A stretch of DNA of 64,000 nt. Origin: Cherax quadricarinatus. Lineage: Eukaryota > Arthropoda > Malacostraca > Decapoda > Parastacidae. The stretch is from contig NC_091369.1 of assembly GCF_038502225.1 (NCBI RefSeq), forward strand, positions 18,082,385-18,146,384. Reading direction: 5' to 3'. The position numbers and the translations under genes were made by a program. A model generated the notes under the pieces. The model searched no databases, was not told the origin of the DNA, and worked only from the letters and a program-made list of their open reading frames with translations. Below are positions 31,701-42,628 of the stretch, one piece after another; the first letter of the stretch is position 1; the number at the start of each line of letters is the position of its first letter.

Positions 31701-34700
31701 GTTAAGATATACTGTGGTTAAGATAGACTGTCTGTGGTTGTTAAGATAGACTGTCTGCGGTTAAGATAAACTGCGGTTAAGATACACTGTCTGCGGTTAA
31801 GATAGACTGTGGTTAAGATAGACTATCTGTGGTTGCTAAGATAGACTGCGGCTAAGATAGACTGTCTGCGGTTAAGATAGACTGTGGTTAAGATAGGCTG
31901 TCTGTGGTTGTTAAGATAGACTGTCTGTGGTTGCTAAGATAGACTGTCTGTGGTTAAGATAGACTGCGGTTAAGATAGACTGTCTGCGGTTAAGATAGAC
32001 TGTGGTTAAGATACGCTGTCTATGGTTGTTAAGATAGGCTGTCTGTGGTTAAGATAGACTGTCGGTGGTTGTTAAGAAAGACTGTCGGTGGTTGTTAAGA
32101 TAGACTGTCGGTGGTTGTTAAGATAGACTGTCGGTGATTGTTAAGATTGTCTGTGGTTGTTAAGATAGACTGTCTGTGGTTGTTAAGATAGACTGGCTGT
32201 GGTTGTTAAGATAGACTGGCTGTGGTTGTTAAGATAGACTGTCGGTGGTTGTTAAGATAGACTGTCGGTGATTGTTAAGATTGTCTGTGGTTGTTAAGAT
32301 AGACTGTCGGTGATTGTTAAGATTGTCTGTGGTTAAGATAGACTGTCGGTGATTGTTAAGATTGTCTGTGGTTGTTAAGAAAGACTGGCTGTGGTTAAGA
32401 TAGACTGTCTGTGGTTGTTAAGATAGACTGTCGGTGATTAAGATTGTCTGTGGTTGTTAAGATAGACTGTCTGTGGTTAAGATAGACTGTCTGTTGTTAA
32501 GATAGACTGTCTGTGGTTAAGATAGACTGGCTGTGGTTGTTAAGATAGACTGTCTGTGGTTAAGATAGACTGTCTGTTGTCAAGAAAGACTGTCGTTAAG
32601 ATTGTCTGTGGTTGTTAAGATAGACTGTCTGTGGTTAAGATACTGTGGTTGTTAAGATAGACTGTCAGCGGTTGTTAAGATACTGTGGTTGTTAAGATCG
32701 ACTGCCTGTGATTGTTAAGATTGTCTGTGGTTGTTAAGATAGACTGTCTATGGTTAAGATAGACAGTCTGTGGTTAAGATAGACTGTCTGTGGTTGTTAA
32801 GATAGACTGTCGGTGGTTGTTAAGATACTGTCGGTGGTTGTTAAGATAGACTGTCGGTGGTTAAGATAGACTGTCTGTGGTTGTTAAGATAGACTGGCTG
32901 TATTGTTAAGATAGACTGGCTGTGGTTAAGATAGACTGGCTGTGGTTAAGATACTGTCTGTGGTTAAGATAGACTGTGGTTAAGATAGACTGTCTGTGGT
33001 TGTTAAGATAGACTGTCTGTGGCTGTTAAGATAGACTGTCTGTGGTTAAGATAGACTGTCTGTGGTTGTTAAGATAGACTGTCTGTGGTTGTTAAGATAG
33101 ACTGTCTGTGGTTGTTAAGATAGACTGTCTGTGGTTAAGATAGACTGTCTGTGGTTGTTAAGATAGACTGGCTGTATTGTTAAGATAGACTGGCTGTGGT
33201 TGTTAAGATAGACTGGCTGTGGTTAAGATACTGTCTGTGGTTAAGATAGACTGTCTGTGGTTGTTAAGATAGACTGTCTGTGGTTGTTAAGATAGACTGT
33301 CTGTGGTTGTTAAGATAGACTGTCTGTGGTTAAGATAGACTGTCTGTGGTTGTTAAGATAGACTGTGGTTGTTAAGATAGACTGTCTGTGGTTGATAAGA
33401 TAGACTGTCTGTGGTTGTTAAGAAAGACTGTCTGTGGTTGTTAAGAAAGACTGTCTGTGGTTGTTAAGAAAGACTGTCTGTGGTTGTTAAGAAAGACTGT
33501 CTGTGGTTAAGAAAGACTGTCTGTGGTTGTTAAGATAGACTGTCTGTGGTTAAGATAGACTGTCTGTGGTTAAGATAGACTGTCTGCGGTTAAGATAGAC
33601 TGTCTGCGGTTAAGATAGACTGTCTGTGGTTAAGATAGACTGTCTGTGGTTAAGATAGACTGTCTGTGGTTAAGATAGACTGTCTGTGGTTAAGATAGAC
33701 TGTCTGTGGTTAAGATAGACTGTCTGTGGTTAAGATAGACTGGCTGTGGTTAAGATAGACTGGCTGTGGTTAAGATAGATTGTCTGTGGTTAAGAAAGAC
33801 TGTCGTTAAGATAGACTGTCTGTGGTTAAGATAGACTGTCTGTGGTTAAGATAGACTGTCTGTGGTTAAGATACTGTGGTTGTTAAGATAGACTGTCGGT
33901 GGTTGTTAAGATAGACTGTCTGTGGTTGTTGAGATAGCCTGTCTGGGGCTTTTAAGAAACTGTCTGGGGCTGTTAAGAAACTGTCTGTGGCTGTTAAGAT
34001 AGACTGTCTGTGGTTAAGATACTGTCTCTGGTTGTTAAGATAGACTGTCTGTGGTTAAGATATACTGTGGTTGTTAAGATAGACTGTCTGTGGTTAAGAT
34101 ATACTGTGGTTAAGATAGACTGTCTGTGGTTGTCAAGATAGACTGTCTGCGGCTAAGATAAACTGCGGTTAAGATAGACTGTCTGCGGTTAAGATAGACT
34201 GTGGTTAAGATAGACTGTCTGTGGTTGCTAAGATAGACTGTCTGTGGTTAAGATAGACTGTCTGTGGTTGTTAAGATAGACTGTCTGTGGTTGCTAAGAT
34301 AGACTGTCTGTGGTTAAGATAGACTGCGGTTAAGATAGACTGTCTGCGGTTAAGATAGACTGTGGTTAAGATACGCTGTCTGTGGTTGTTAAGATAGGCT
34401 GTCTGTGATTGTTAAGATAGACTGTCGGTGGTTGTTAAGAAAGACTGTCGGTGGTTGTTAAGATAGACTGTCGGTGATTGTTAAGACTGTCTGTGGTTGT
34501 TAAGGTAGACTGTCTGTGGTTAAGATAGACTGTCTGTGGTTGTTAAGGTAGACTGTCTGTGGTTGTTAAGGTAGACTGTCTGTGGTTAAGGTAGACTGTG
34601 GTTGTTAAGGTAGACTGTCTGTGGTTAAGGTAGACTGTGGTTGTTAAGGTAGACTGTCTGTGGTTAAGGTAGACTGTCTGTGGTTAAGGTAGACTGTCTG

Positions 34701-35333
34701 TGGTTGTTAAGGTAGACTGTCTGTGGTTGTTAAGGTAGACTGTCTGTGGTTGTTAAGGTAGACTGTCTGTGGTTAAGGTAGACTGTCTGTGGTTGTTAAG
34801 GTAGACTGGGGTTGTTAAGGTAGACTGTCTGTGGTTGTTAAGGTAGATTGTCTGTGGTTGTTAAGGTAGACTGTCTGTGGTTGTTAAGGTAGACTGGGGT
34901 TGTTAAGGTAGACTGTCTGTGGTTGTTAAGGTAGACTGTCTGTGGTTGTTAAGGTAGACTGTCTGGGGTTGTTAAGGTAGACTGTCTGGGGTTGTTAAGG
35001 TAGACTGTCTGTGGTTGTTAAGGTAGACTGTCTGTGGTTGTTAAGGTAGACTGGGGTTGTTAAGGTAGACTGTCTGGGGTTGTTAAGGTAGACTGTCTGG
35101 GGTTGTTAAGGTAGACTGTCTGTGGTTAAGGTAGACTGTCTGGGGTTGTTAAGGTAGACTGTCTGGGGTTGTTAAGGTAGACTGTCTGTGGTTAAGGTAG
35201 ACTGTCTGGGGTTGTTAAGGTAGACTGTCTGGGGTTGTTAAGGTAGACTGTCTGGGGTTGTTAAGGTAGACTGTCTGGGGTTGTTAAGGTAGACTGTCTG
35301 GGGTTGTTAAGGTAGACTGTCTGGGGTTGAATT

Positions 35334-35549
35334 GCTTGTAATATAATGTACAAAAAATAATAAGCAGTTACCTCTTGGGAACGTCTTCAATGTTTAATGG
35401 CTGACGCAGCTGACGCAGCTGACGCAGCTGACAACCTTGAAAGTGCACGTTATATTTTGTTTGTGTGGGGGGAAAATTTATCAATAATACAAAAGTGGTT
35501 AATGAAACTTTGGATAATTAACAGCCGTAACTGGATAATTACTCTTCTG
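35334..35549. other. Spacer with a 9-bp direct repeat
   Basis: Unique AT-rich sequence containing four tandem copies of GCTGACGCA (about 35399-35432). Otherwise nothing recognised. Confidence 0.5.
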
Positions 35550-35724
35550 ATAGATTGTTCGCATCGCTATTGGGCCGCGCGGACAGGCTGCGCAGACGCT
35601 CCTGATTGAGTTGGCTTGTGCGCAGTTTACCTGTTTGAGCTGCTACCCCTGACGTTAGCTGGTGAAAACTTTATTTTCCAACAAGGCGCTGCATAGCAGC
35701 AGGCGCATCAACACTGTCTGCGTT

Positions 35725-35846
35725 CAAACCATACCCCCGGCCGGGATTGAACCCGCGGTCATAGTCTCAAAACTCCAGCCCGTCGCAGTTCAATCCCGGC
35801 CGGGGGTATGGTTTGTTTGCAATCGTGTCATTACGATTTCTTGAGG
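35725..35846. mobile_element. tRNA-like palindromic insertion (SINE-derived) with 13-bp target-site duplication
   Basis: A 27-bp perfect inverted repeat: 35726-35752 (AAACCATACCCCCGGCCGGG then ATTGAAC) and 35788-35814, separated by 35 bp. Each arm contains GGTTCAATCC or GTTCAATCC, matching the pol III B-box/T-arm of tRNA-derived SINEs, one on each strand. CACTGTCTGCGTT occurs on both sides (35712-35724 and 35847-35859), which looks like a target-site duplication. It lies in the probable leader of the family D element. Confidence 0.7.
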
Positions 35847-35862
35847 CACTGTCTGCGTTGAA

Positions 35863-37062
35863 TTGACCCGTGGGGCTGTCACGGGAGCCACGATGGATTT
35901 GTTGCTACCGGCGATTATCCGTGATACCTACGGTATCGCAAATGAAGAGATATGTGGTGTAGCACTTAATGGGACGACACGGATCTTCGTTAAATTGACG
36001 TCAGCAAATGTCTACGAAGCAGTGGTTGATAAGTATCAAGAGACCATTATAGCCGTCAATTCAGGTGTATCAGTACGTCTTCATGATGTATCACGATACT
36101 ACACATGGGTAAAAATCAAGAATGTGCCTTTTGAAGCGACTGATTTTGTTATAAAAGATGAACTACGTAATTATGGTACGGTTCATATGGCCTCTGCAGG
36201 TCGGTGGGCCGCTGGGCCATATGCTGGAGCGTTGGAGGGAACATATTCAGTCAAAATGACCTTACGCCATCCCATACCATCCTATGTTATGTTGCAAGCA
36301 TTTCGAACTCAAGTATATGTAACATATGCAGGGCAACGTTGTACGTGTCGGCTGTGTGGGTCGTATGACCACATAGCGGTGCAGTGTGGTAAGCGTCGTG
36401 GGAATCTCCAACTATCGCAACAGTAACAATCGCAAGAGGTCGAGGAAGGTGAGGGACGAGAACAGTCTTATGCTAACCCGTCTCGACAACGGTCATCTTG
36501 GAGTGATGAGGTAGAAAAAGCACAGGAGAATGCTTTGGAGGATGCAATACAGCGAGGAGAATCACCGTCACTGGACATAAAGTATTTGAAGAGACTCTGC
36601 CCACTATGGGGGAAGAGGATGTAGCGGCGCCTTTAGTGAAGGCACTGGATGTTTTGTTAGACGAGTCGATCGTCAACCGTGTGGAGGATCCAGGTGCAAT
36701 TTTGGGATCGGTTGAGCATCATGGTGAGGCAACGGATGGAAGCATTGAGTCTAGTGTCGCATGGTATGACGGTGAATGTAGCAGAAGTGGAGGTGCATCA
36801 CGATAGTACTAAAGAAATCCCAATGCAGGTGGAGGGTAGGACGCGAGAGCGAACTGTAACCCCATCGGACTCGGACAACGTGCTTACTCCTGCCCAAAGG
36901 CCAGGGAAAAAGTCTTGGGCGGATGTACAGAGGAAATGGAACAGTGAATCCACGAAACAAGAGTTTATCAAGGTGGTTCCCAAAAAAGGGGGAAGGGATA
37001 GAGGTGTTGTAAAATGTATAAGTGAAAAGTCTATACCTAGAACGAAAGGAAAATCCCATTAA
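35863..37062 (+). pseudogene. LINE ORF1 (family D): RRM-like region plus CCHC knuckle, broken
   Basis: The first frame (to a TAA at 36424-36426) has LLLPAIIRDTYGIANEE, TRIFVKLTSANVYEAVV, YYTWVKIKNVPFEATDFV, NYGTVHM, TLRHPIPSYVML, VTYAGQRCTCRLCG and the knuckle CRLCGSYDHIAVQC. Codons continue past the TAA (SQEVEEGEG, WSDEVEKAQENALEDA), then shift frame near 36600 and again near 36750 into TVTPSDSDNVLTPAQRPGKK. That motif is shared with copy 2 (ATSDSDDVLTPAQRPGK). Layout resembles ORF1 of Tx1-like elements, presumed nucleic-acid binding. At least one nonsense and two frameshifts make it inactive. Confidence 0.85.
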
Positions 37063-37076
37063 TTGACTTTAAGGTT

Positions 37077-40000
37077 TTGACAATAAATATTAACGGTTTG
37101 AGATCTGATCGGAAGCGAAAGTGGTTTAATGAATTTTCGGTGCGTCTAGATGTGGATGTGGTATTTCTCCAAGAGCACAATTACAGAATTGGATATGAGT
37201 TAGAAATGGATGGTTACGATGTGTATATGGAATATGCGACGAGGTTAAAAGGGGGCGTCGCCATTCTGGTAAAGGAAATTAGCCCGTTTGTAGTACGGCA
37301 TAGTGAAAGGGGGGAGGGGAGAGTGATTAGGGTGGATGGTTTATGGGGTAGAGTACACATAAGTTTTGTAGGTGTATATGGGCCGGCCGAGGGAGATGTA
37401 TGACTTAAAACTCATTTTGTACAAGATGTATTAGTATATTATCTACGTAGTTTACCAAATGTAGCAATAATAGGGGGCGACTGGAATTGTGTAATACGAC
37501 GAAAAGATGTGGAGCCTCGAGGAGCGGGTTGTTGCTTGGGGTTCCTGGGAGATTTATTGACGAGTGTGGGTTTAATGGATGTGTGTGGGGGGGGGGGGGG
37601 GGGCATAGTGGAGCAGACGTTCATTAGACGAGATTATGCGGCGAGATTGGATAGAATGTACGTGTCTTGTGTGGTTACAGTGCGGAGAGTGAATGTGATA
37701 AATGTTGTTTTTTCGGATCATAGAGGAGTTGTAATGGATGTAGATATTGAGGGCGTGCCTAGGAGGGGTCCATCATTTTGGAAATTGAATGTAAAGTTAT
37801 TGAAGAGAGAGGAAAGTCGTTTGTCTTTTGGGCATATGTGGGAACGCCTTGTGGTTGAAGCACCTGGAGATGTGGCTTTGGTTAATTGGTGGGAAACGAT
37901 AGCCAAAAAGCGAATTAAGGAATATTATATTAGTCAAGGGGTGAGATATAATCAGTTACAGTATGGTTTCCAACGATATTTAGAGGGGCAGTTGCACGAC
38001 TGCTATGTACAAGCGAATGCTAATTATCCTGTTATAGAAATTGAAAGAATTAAGGAGCAACTAAGAAATTTACAAAACGAAAGGTTTGATGGGGAAAGGC
38101 TTAAGGGTGGAATCGAAGAGGTTTTGTGGGGAGATCGGCCGTCGGCGTGTGTTGAGGAATCAACACAGACGTCGCAAGGCAATGGAGTTAATGGGGTTGA
38201 ATGTTCAGGTAGGTATGCAGGGATATAGAGTGAATCAGGTGTTGACGACGACGGAGGGTATGAGTGGGTATATTGATGCTTGGGTTAAATTGAAAACGCA
38301 AAGTGTTGGAATAAGTGAAATTGCATTGCAGTCAATCGGTAGGTTTGTGCAGTGTGAGCTGGAGGAGCATGATGGTTTGATGTTGGGAGGGCCGATAACG
38401 GAGTGTGAGACTTGGGAGGCTTTATCTGTGGCGCAATTAGGTAAGGCGCCAGGAATTGATGGGTTGCCCAGCGACTTTTATCTTCAAAATTGGAACGTTT
38501 TAAAGGGGTTTTTGGTACGTTTATTCAATATAATGAAGCGGGATGAGGTTTTAGGGGAACAACAAGGGTTGGCTGTGGTCGTCCTAGTTCCTAAAGGTGA
38601 GCCATTAACGGTTAAAGATTATCTTGCAATCTCGATATTATGTGGGGACTACAAAAATTTTGGAAGGATCTTGGCTAACAGAATAAAAAAAGTCCTGGGC
38701 AAAGTGATTGACAAGGGACAATATGGGGTGCCGGGTAGGTCTATGTATGAAGGTCACGGTATGATTAGAAGTTTTATTGAAGAAAGAGTAAGATTGGGAG
38801 GGAGGGGGGTATTGGCTATAAATTGGGAGGCGGCATATGATAGTGTGGAACGGGAGACGTTATGGAAGATCATGAGATGGCAGGGGTTTGGGGCGGAAAT
38901 TATATCATGGGCCAAATTAATGTATCAGGAGGCAACCTTGCGTGTGCAGGTGAATGGGAGGTTGGGAGATCGAATTCAGATGGGAAGGGGTTTGCGTCAA
39001 GGTTGTCCCCTTTCACAATTTTTTTTTTGCTTGTTTTCAAGATCCCTTTTATATAGGGATAAGGGTTTTATTGGCAGCAAATGGGATGGGTAATGTAAGG
39101 GGTGGAGGAGCGGGCATTGTTGGATATGTCGACGATACGACGAATTTGGTGAGAGAAAACATGGATTTGCTTCGGGTAGAAAAGTTAGTGAAAGTTTTTG
39201 AAAAGGCTACTGGCATGACGATTAATACGGGGAAAACAAAGTATATGAATCTTGGAAAAGGGCCACGTGAGGAAGGAATGGTTGCTGAAAGGTGGGAAAG
39301 GGTGGACCAAATGAAGATATGTGGGATCGTTTATGTGATATCAAGTTAGCACAACAAATAAATTCCGTGCGTATCGTTGATAGTGTTGTGAAGCGCCTCA
39401 GTGGTTTAAGAGCTGCTAATTTAAGTTTGCAACAAAGGGTGATTACAACGAATGTGCTATTATATAGTAAACTATGGCATGTTACAGTAATATTTCCGAT
39501 ACTTCGTTGTGAGTTAAAAAGGTTACAAAAAAGTGTTTTTAGATTCATTTGGGGAACAGGGAGCGAATGGTTAAGTAGAGCGGTTGTCACACTCCCGGTT
39601 GGCTGTGGAAGGCTGGGTCTTATAGATGCCGAAAAGAGGATAATAAGTATGTATTTAAAAAGTAGTTATAAGCGGGAGGGGGGTGCGAAAGGAGATGGTC
39701 TTCATAGGATACATCAGGATATGCGACGGTGGTGGGTGGGTAGGGAGTTCATGATAGGTGAGGCAATGTTACGGGTCTTAATAAACGTGAGGGATCCTTC
39801 ACAAATTAAATTGAGAAATCTTGATAGGGTAGAATGGTAGATGGTAAGGCTGTGGTAGCAGCGGTAGAAGGAGTTTATCCGATGTATGATTGGCGTAATA
39901 TTTGGGGGCGTTTAAACAAATTGCGTTTAAAAACCTAAAGTCAGAGAAGTTATGTATTGATTTTTACATGGAATCTTGCTGTCAGGAATGGTTTTATTCT

Positions 40001-40480
40001 ATAAGAGAATACGAGAGGATGGGAAATGCAAGGATTGTGGAGGATTGGCGACTATTTATCATACGGTGTATTTTTGCGATTGTATTGAACTTATAAGGGT
40101 TTGGATGGGTAAGGTTTTAAGGTTAGTGGGGGAGGGGGTTTGCAGGTCTTGAGGGTTTTAAGTTTAGATATAACTGGGGTGAATAAAAGGGTTGAGAATG
40201 CGATTGGGTATATGATTACGGATTATATATGATGTGGGCTATGAGGGAGGCGGACGTGCGTGCAAGAATTAATGCGTTGGCAGCAACTTTTTATAGGACA
40301 CAGTGTAGGAATAAAGGGGTGTACGGAGGGAGATGGGAGAGAGATTTTAGTGAGGGTTATCGAAATTTCACATTAAGGGATTTATGGGATTTGCAAAGCG
40401 GGTAAGGGGATACAACGGGCTATTTTCCTAGAATGGGGAGTGAGCATGGAGAGTTGTTTTTATGGATGTATAATTGAGTT
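37077..40480 (+). pseudogene. LINE ORF2 (family D): endonuclease and reverse transcriptase, multiply broken
   Basis: Endonuclease: NINGLRSDRKRKWFNEF and VVFLQEHNYR; a TGA at 37401; then GGDWNCVIRRKDVEPRGAG, a 17-nt G run (37587-37603), YAARLDRMYVS and FSDHRGVVMDV. RT: frameshift near 38150, then LGKAPGIDGLPSDFYLQNW, AVVVLVPKGEPL, CGDYKNFGRILANRIKKVL, GQYGVPGRSMYEG, LAINWEAAYDSVERETLW and MGRGLRQGCPLSQFFF. After another shift near 39060 comes VGYVDDTTNLV, then further shifts at about 39300 and 39850. The C-terminal zinc motif CKDCGGL...HTVYFC reads at 40026-40085. Degenerate coding sequence continues to about 40480. Confidence 0.85.
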
Positions 40481-41776
40481 TTGATGTCTAGGGGCAATAG
40501 GGTTATTGCCCCGAGGGTTTCAGGTACTACACAGTTATCATTTGGAAGTGTGTTGCACTATGATTGCATATTATTAGTTTTCATGTATAAATCATTTCAA
40601 GGACTTTATGATGAAATTTTCAATGAGATTCAAATATGTTATAGGTGTCTTTAATGATTTAGATTCAATTGTAAATTGGAAAAAGTTCTTTATTTTCAGT
40701 TTAATTACAGAGTTTTTCTTATGTAAAGCACAACTTAAATGGTGTAAATTAGAAAATAGGTAGGTTTGATATTTTAAGGTTCTTTTTTCCTTTTAATGTA
40801 TTTATCGAAGGAGGCAATATGATGAATATTGCTAAGATTTGTTAACGGAAAATTTTCTGTACTCTTGGAGTTAATACATGTGACTGCATTATTCTTTGTT
40901 GAATGGAGGTATTATTATAATTGAAGGTGGATGTGAATGTGTTAAATATGTCAGTATGTAATATATTAAAATTCCTTTGTTTAGCACATGTAGGAGAACT
41001 GACAGTCAGAAATATTTACCTTTGTTTAGCACATGTAGGAGAACTGACAGTCAGAAATATTTAGAATGAGAAGAGTGGGATTTCCTTTTTATTGTTTTTT
41101 ATTCGTTGTAAATATGTACATCAACGATTTAGAATAGTTAGTGGGTTTTTGGTAAATTTATAGTTTGTTACGATAATCATATTGTAGTAGGAATACTAGG
41201 CTTAGGTAGATGGTATAACTTATGATAATGGTGTAATGCTTCTTGACATTACAAGACTATTTATTATAACAAGGTGGTTCAATGTTTTTATGGCAAGCAA
41301 TTTATTGGAAAAAATTTGAACGTATTCTCATAAAGAGAGGAATGTATCAATAGACCTGTGCTGATTACTGTAGTGGTTTGTATATGAGGTTTCTAAATTT
41401 ATGTAGGTCCATTCTTATTCTATATTCCTTTCTTGTGTTCAGAGCAGAAGGAATTTGAAAAAAAAAAATAATGAAGGATAATTGTACTGTACATATATCA
41501 ATTCCGAGCTAATTAAGAGATACAATGCTTAATTTGATGAAGAATTAGGTTGCATTTTTACTATTGTTAACTTATACATACGTATTTAGTTTAGGACAGT
41601 TTAAGCTTCGGCATCAGATATAGTATTGGTTATAGTTGTTATAATGTTAACAATGTAATGGTAATAGGTATTGTTTCAATATCCGATGTAAGGATTTTCA
41701 TTCAGTGCAATACATTTGTTTGAATTTTCTTGTGCCTCATGTTTGTGTATGGTTTTAAATAAAATATAAAAAAAAA
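40481..41776 (+). other. AT-rich 3' UTR of family D copy 1
   Basis: No coding frame. It contains a perfect 45-bp tandem duplication (CCTTTGTTTAGCACATGTAG ... CAGTCAGAAATATTTA at 40974 and 41019) and ends with AATAAA and a 9-A run. That it belongs to the LINE rests on position and the polyadenylation-like end. Confidence 0.55.
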
Positions 41777-42628
41777 TTACTCTTGTGATCGGCTTCAAAC
41801 TATCACTGCTCGTGCGGTTCACAGAACACAATGTTCACCGTCTTATTAACTAGCAAAACTCCCGATTTCTTAATTTTATTGAATAAAAAGAAGTTATATT
41901 AACTAAAATGATTCTTTAGATCGACCCAAAAATTATAATGATGCATTTTGTATTGATCATCATCCATAAGTTTATTAACAGTAAGTGTAAATTATAATGA
42001 ATTATTATATATGAATAATCATCATCCATAAGTTTATTAACAGTAAGTGTAAATTATAATGAATTATTATATATGAATAATCATCATCCATAAGTATATT
42101 ATTAGTAAGTGAAAATTTAAAATATTCCTGAAATTGCTAAAAAGTTTGGAATAGTTTGAATCTGATAATTTACTCGAATGCCTCTTCTGATCGTCTTCAA
42201 ACTTTCTCCATTGGTGGATTTTATTAACAAAATATTTGATGCTGACTTTGATCTGTGATGATTTCAATTTGCCAAATATACCAAGTGTTTATTTCAGTGT
42301 AATAACAAGAATTTTGATATGAACTATTTTCTTTATTGATAAGACACTGTATGACTCGCTCGCAATTTTTTTAAAGCAATTTTATGAAAAAAAAAATATC
42401 CTGAAACAATAGTTTAATGAATGTGTAGAGATTTTTTAACTAAATATAAAGGTAAAGAAAACCTGCGATATTTTTGTTTATATCAAGAAATGACTTTAAT
42501 ATTTTCGGAACATTGGCGGCAAAACTTTCTTGTGTGTTATACATTTTTTCTTTCTCGAAAACGGCTTATTTGATAAGCTTCAAACTTTCATTACTAGTGT
42601 AATGTATACAGAACTAGACTTTTTGGGA
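41777..42628. other. AT-rich spacer before Sat4
   Basis: Non-coding. It contains ~2.5 copies of a 62-bp direct repeat at about 41955-42112 (ATCATCATCCATAAGTTTAT ... AACAGTAAGTGTAAATTATA); the third copy is diverged. Nothing else recognised. Confidence 0.65.

Larger units (their letters stand above)
28141..35333. repeat. 20/23-bp satellite (Sat3), ~7 kb
   Basis: Units read AAGATAGACTGTCTGTGGTT (20 bp) with an optional GTT (23 bp), hundreds of copies, with GACTGTCGGTGG, GACTGGCTGTGG, CTGCGG and shortened AAGATACTGTGG variants. The core AGACTGTCT is an odd-length palindrome. A LINE fragment interrupts it at about 28343-28700. From about 34500 to the right edge the unit changes to AAGGTAGACTGTCTG(T/G)GG, a separately homogenised end domain. 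Stops occur frequently; it is non-coding. Confidence 0.95.
35550..41776 (+). mobile_element. Decayed Tx1/L1-like non-LTR retrotransposon, family D copy 1
   Basis: Plus-strand order: GC-rich probable leader (35550-35862), ORF1 remnants (35863-37062), ORF2 remnants (37077 to about 40480) and a long AT-rich 3' region with AATAAA (41758-41763) and a short A-tail (41768-41776). RT motif style and the C-terminal CCHC favour the Tx1/L1 group over CR1. The left border is a guess from composition. A better copy of the same family starts near 61.1 kb. Confidence 0.85.

Noticed and set aside
23461..35333. CRISPR-like regular repeats
   Set aside because: Repeats are contiguous without unique spacers, context is eukaryotic and no cas genes occur.
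35397..35609. Small frame starting MADAADAADAAD
   Set aside because: The start is a 9-bp tandem repeat and the rest has no similarity I recognise; no supporting structure.
35738..35812. Functional tRNA gene
   Set aside because: Only the T-arm/B-box half is present in each palindrome arm; no complete cloverleaf or A-box in proper order was seen.
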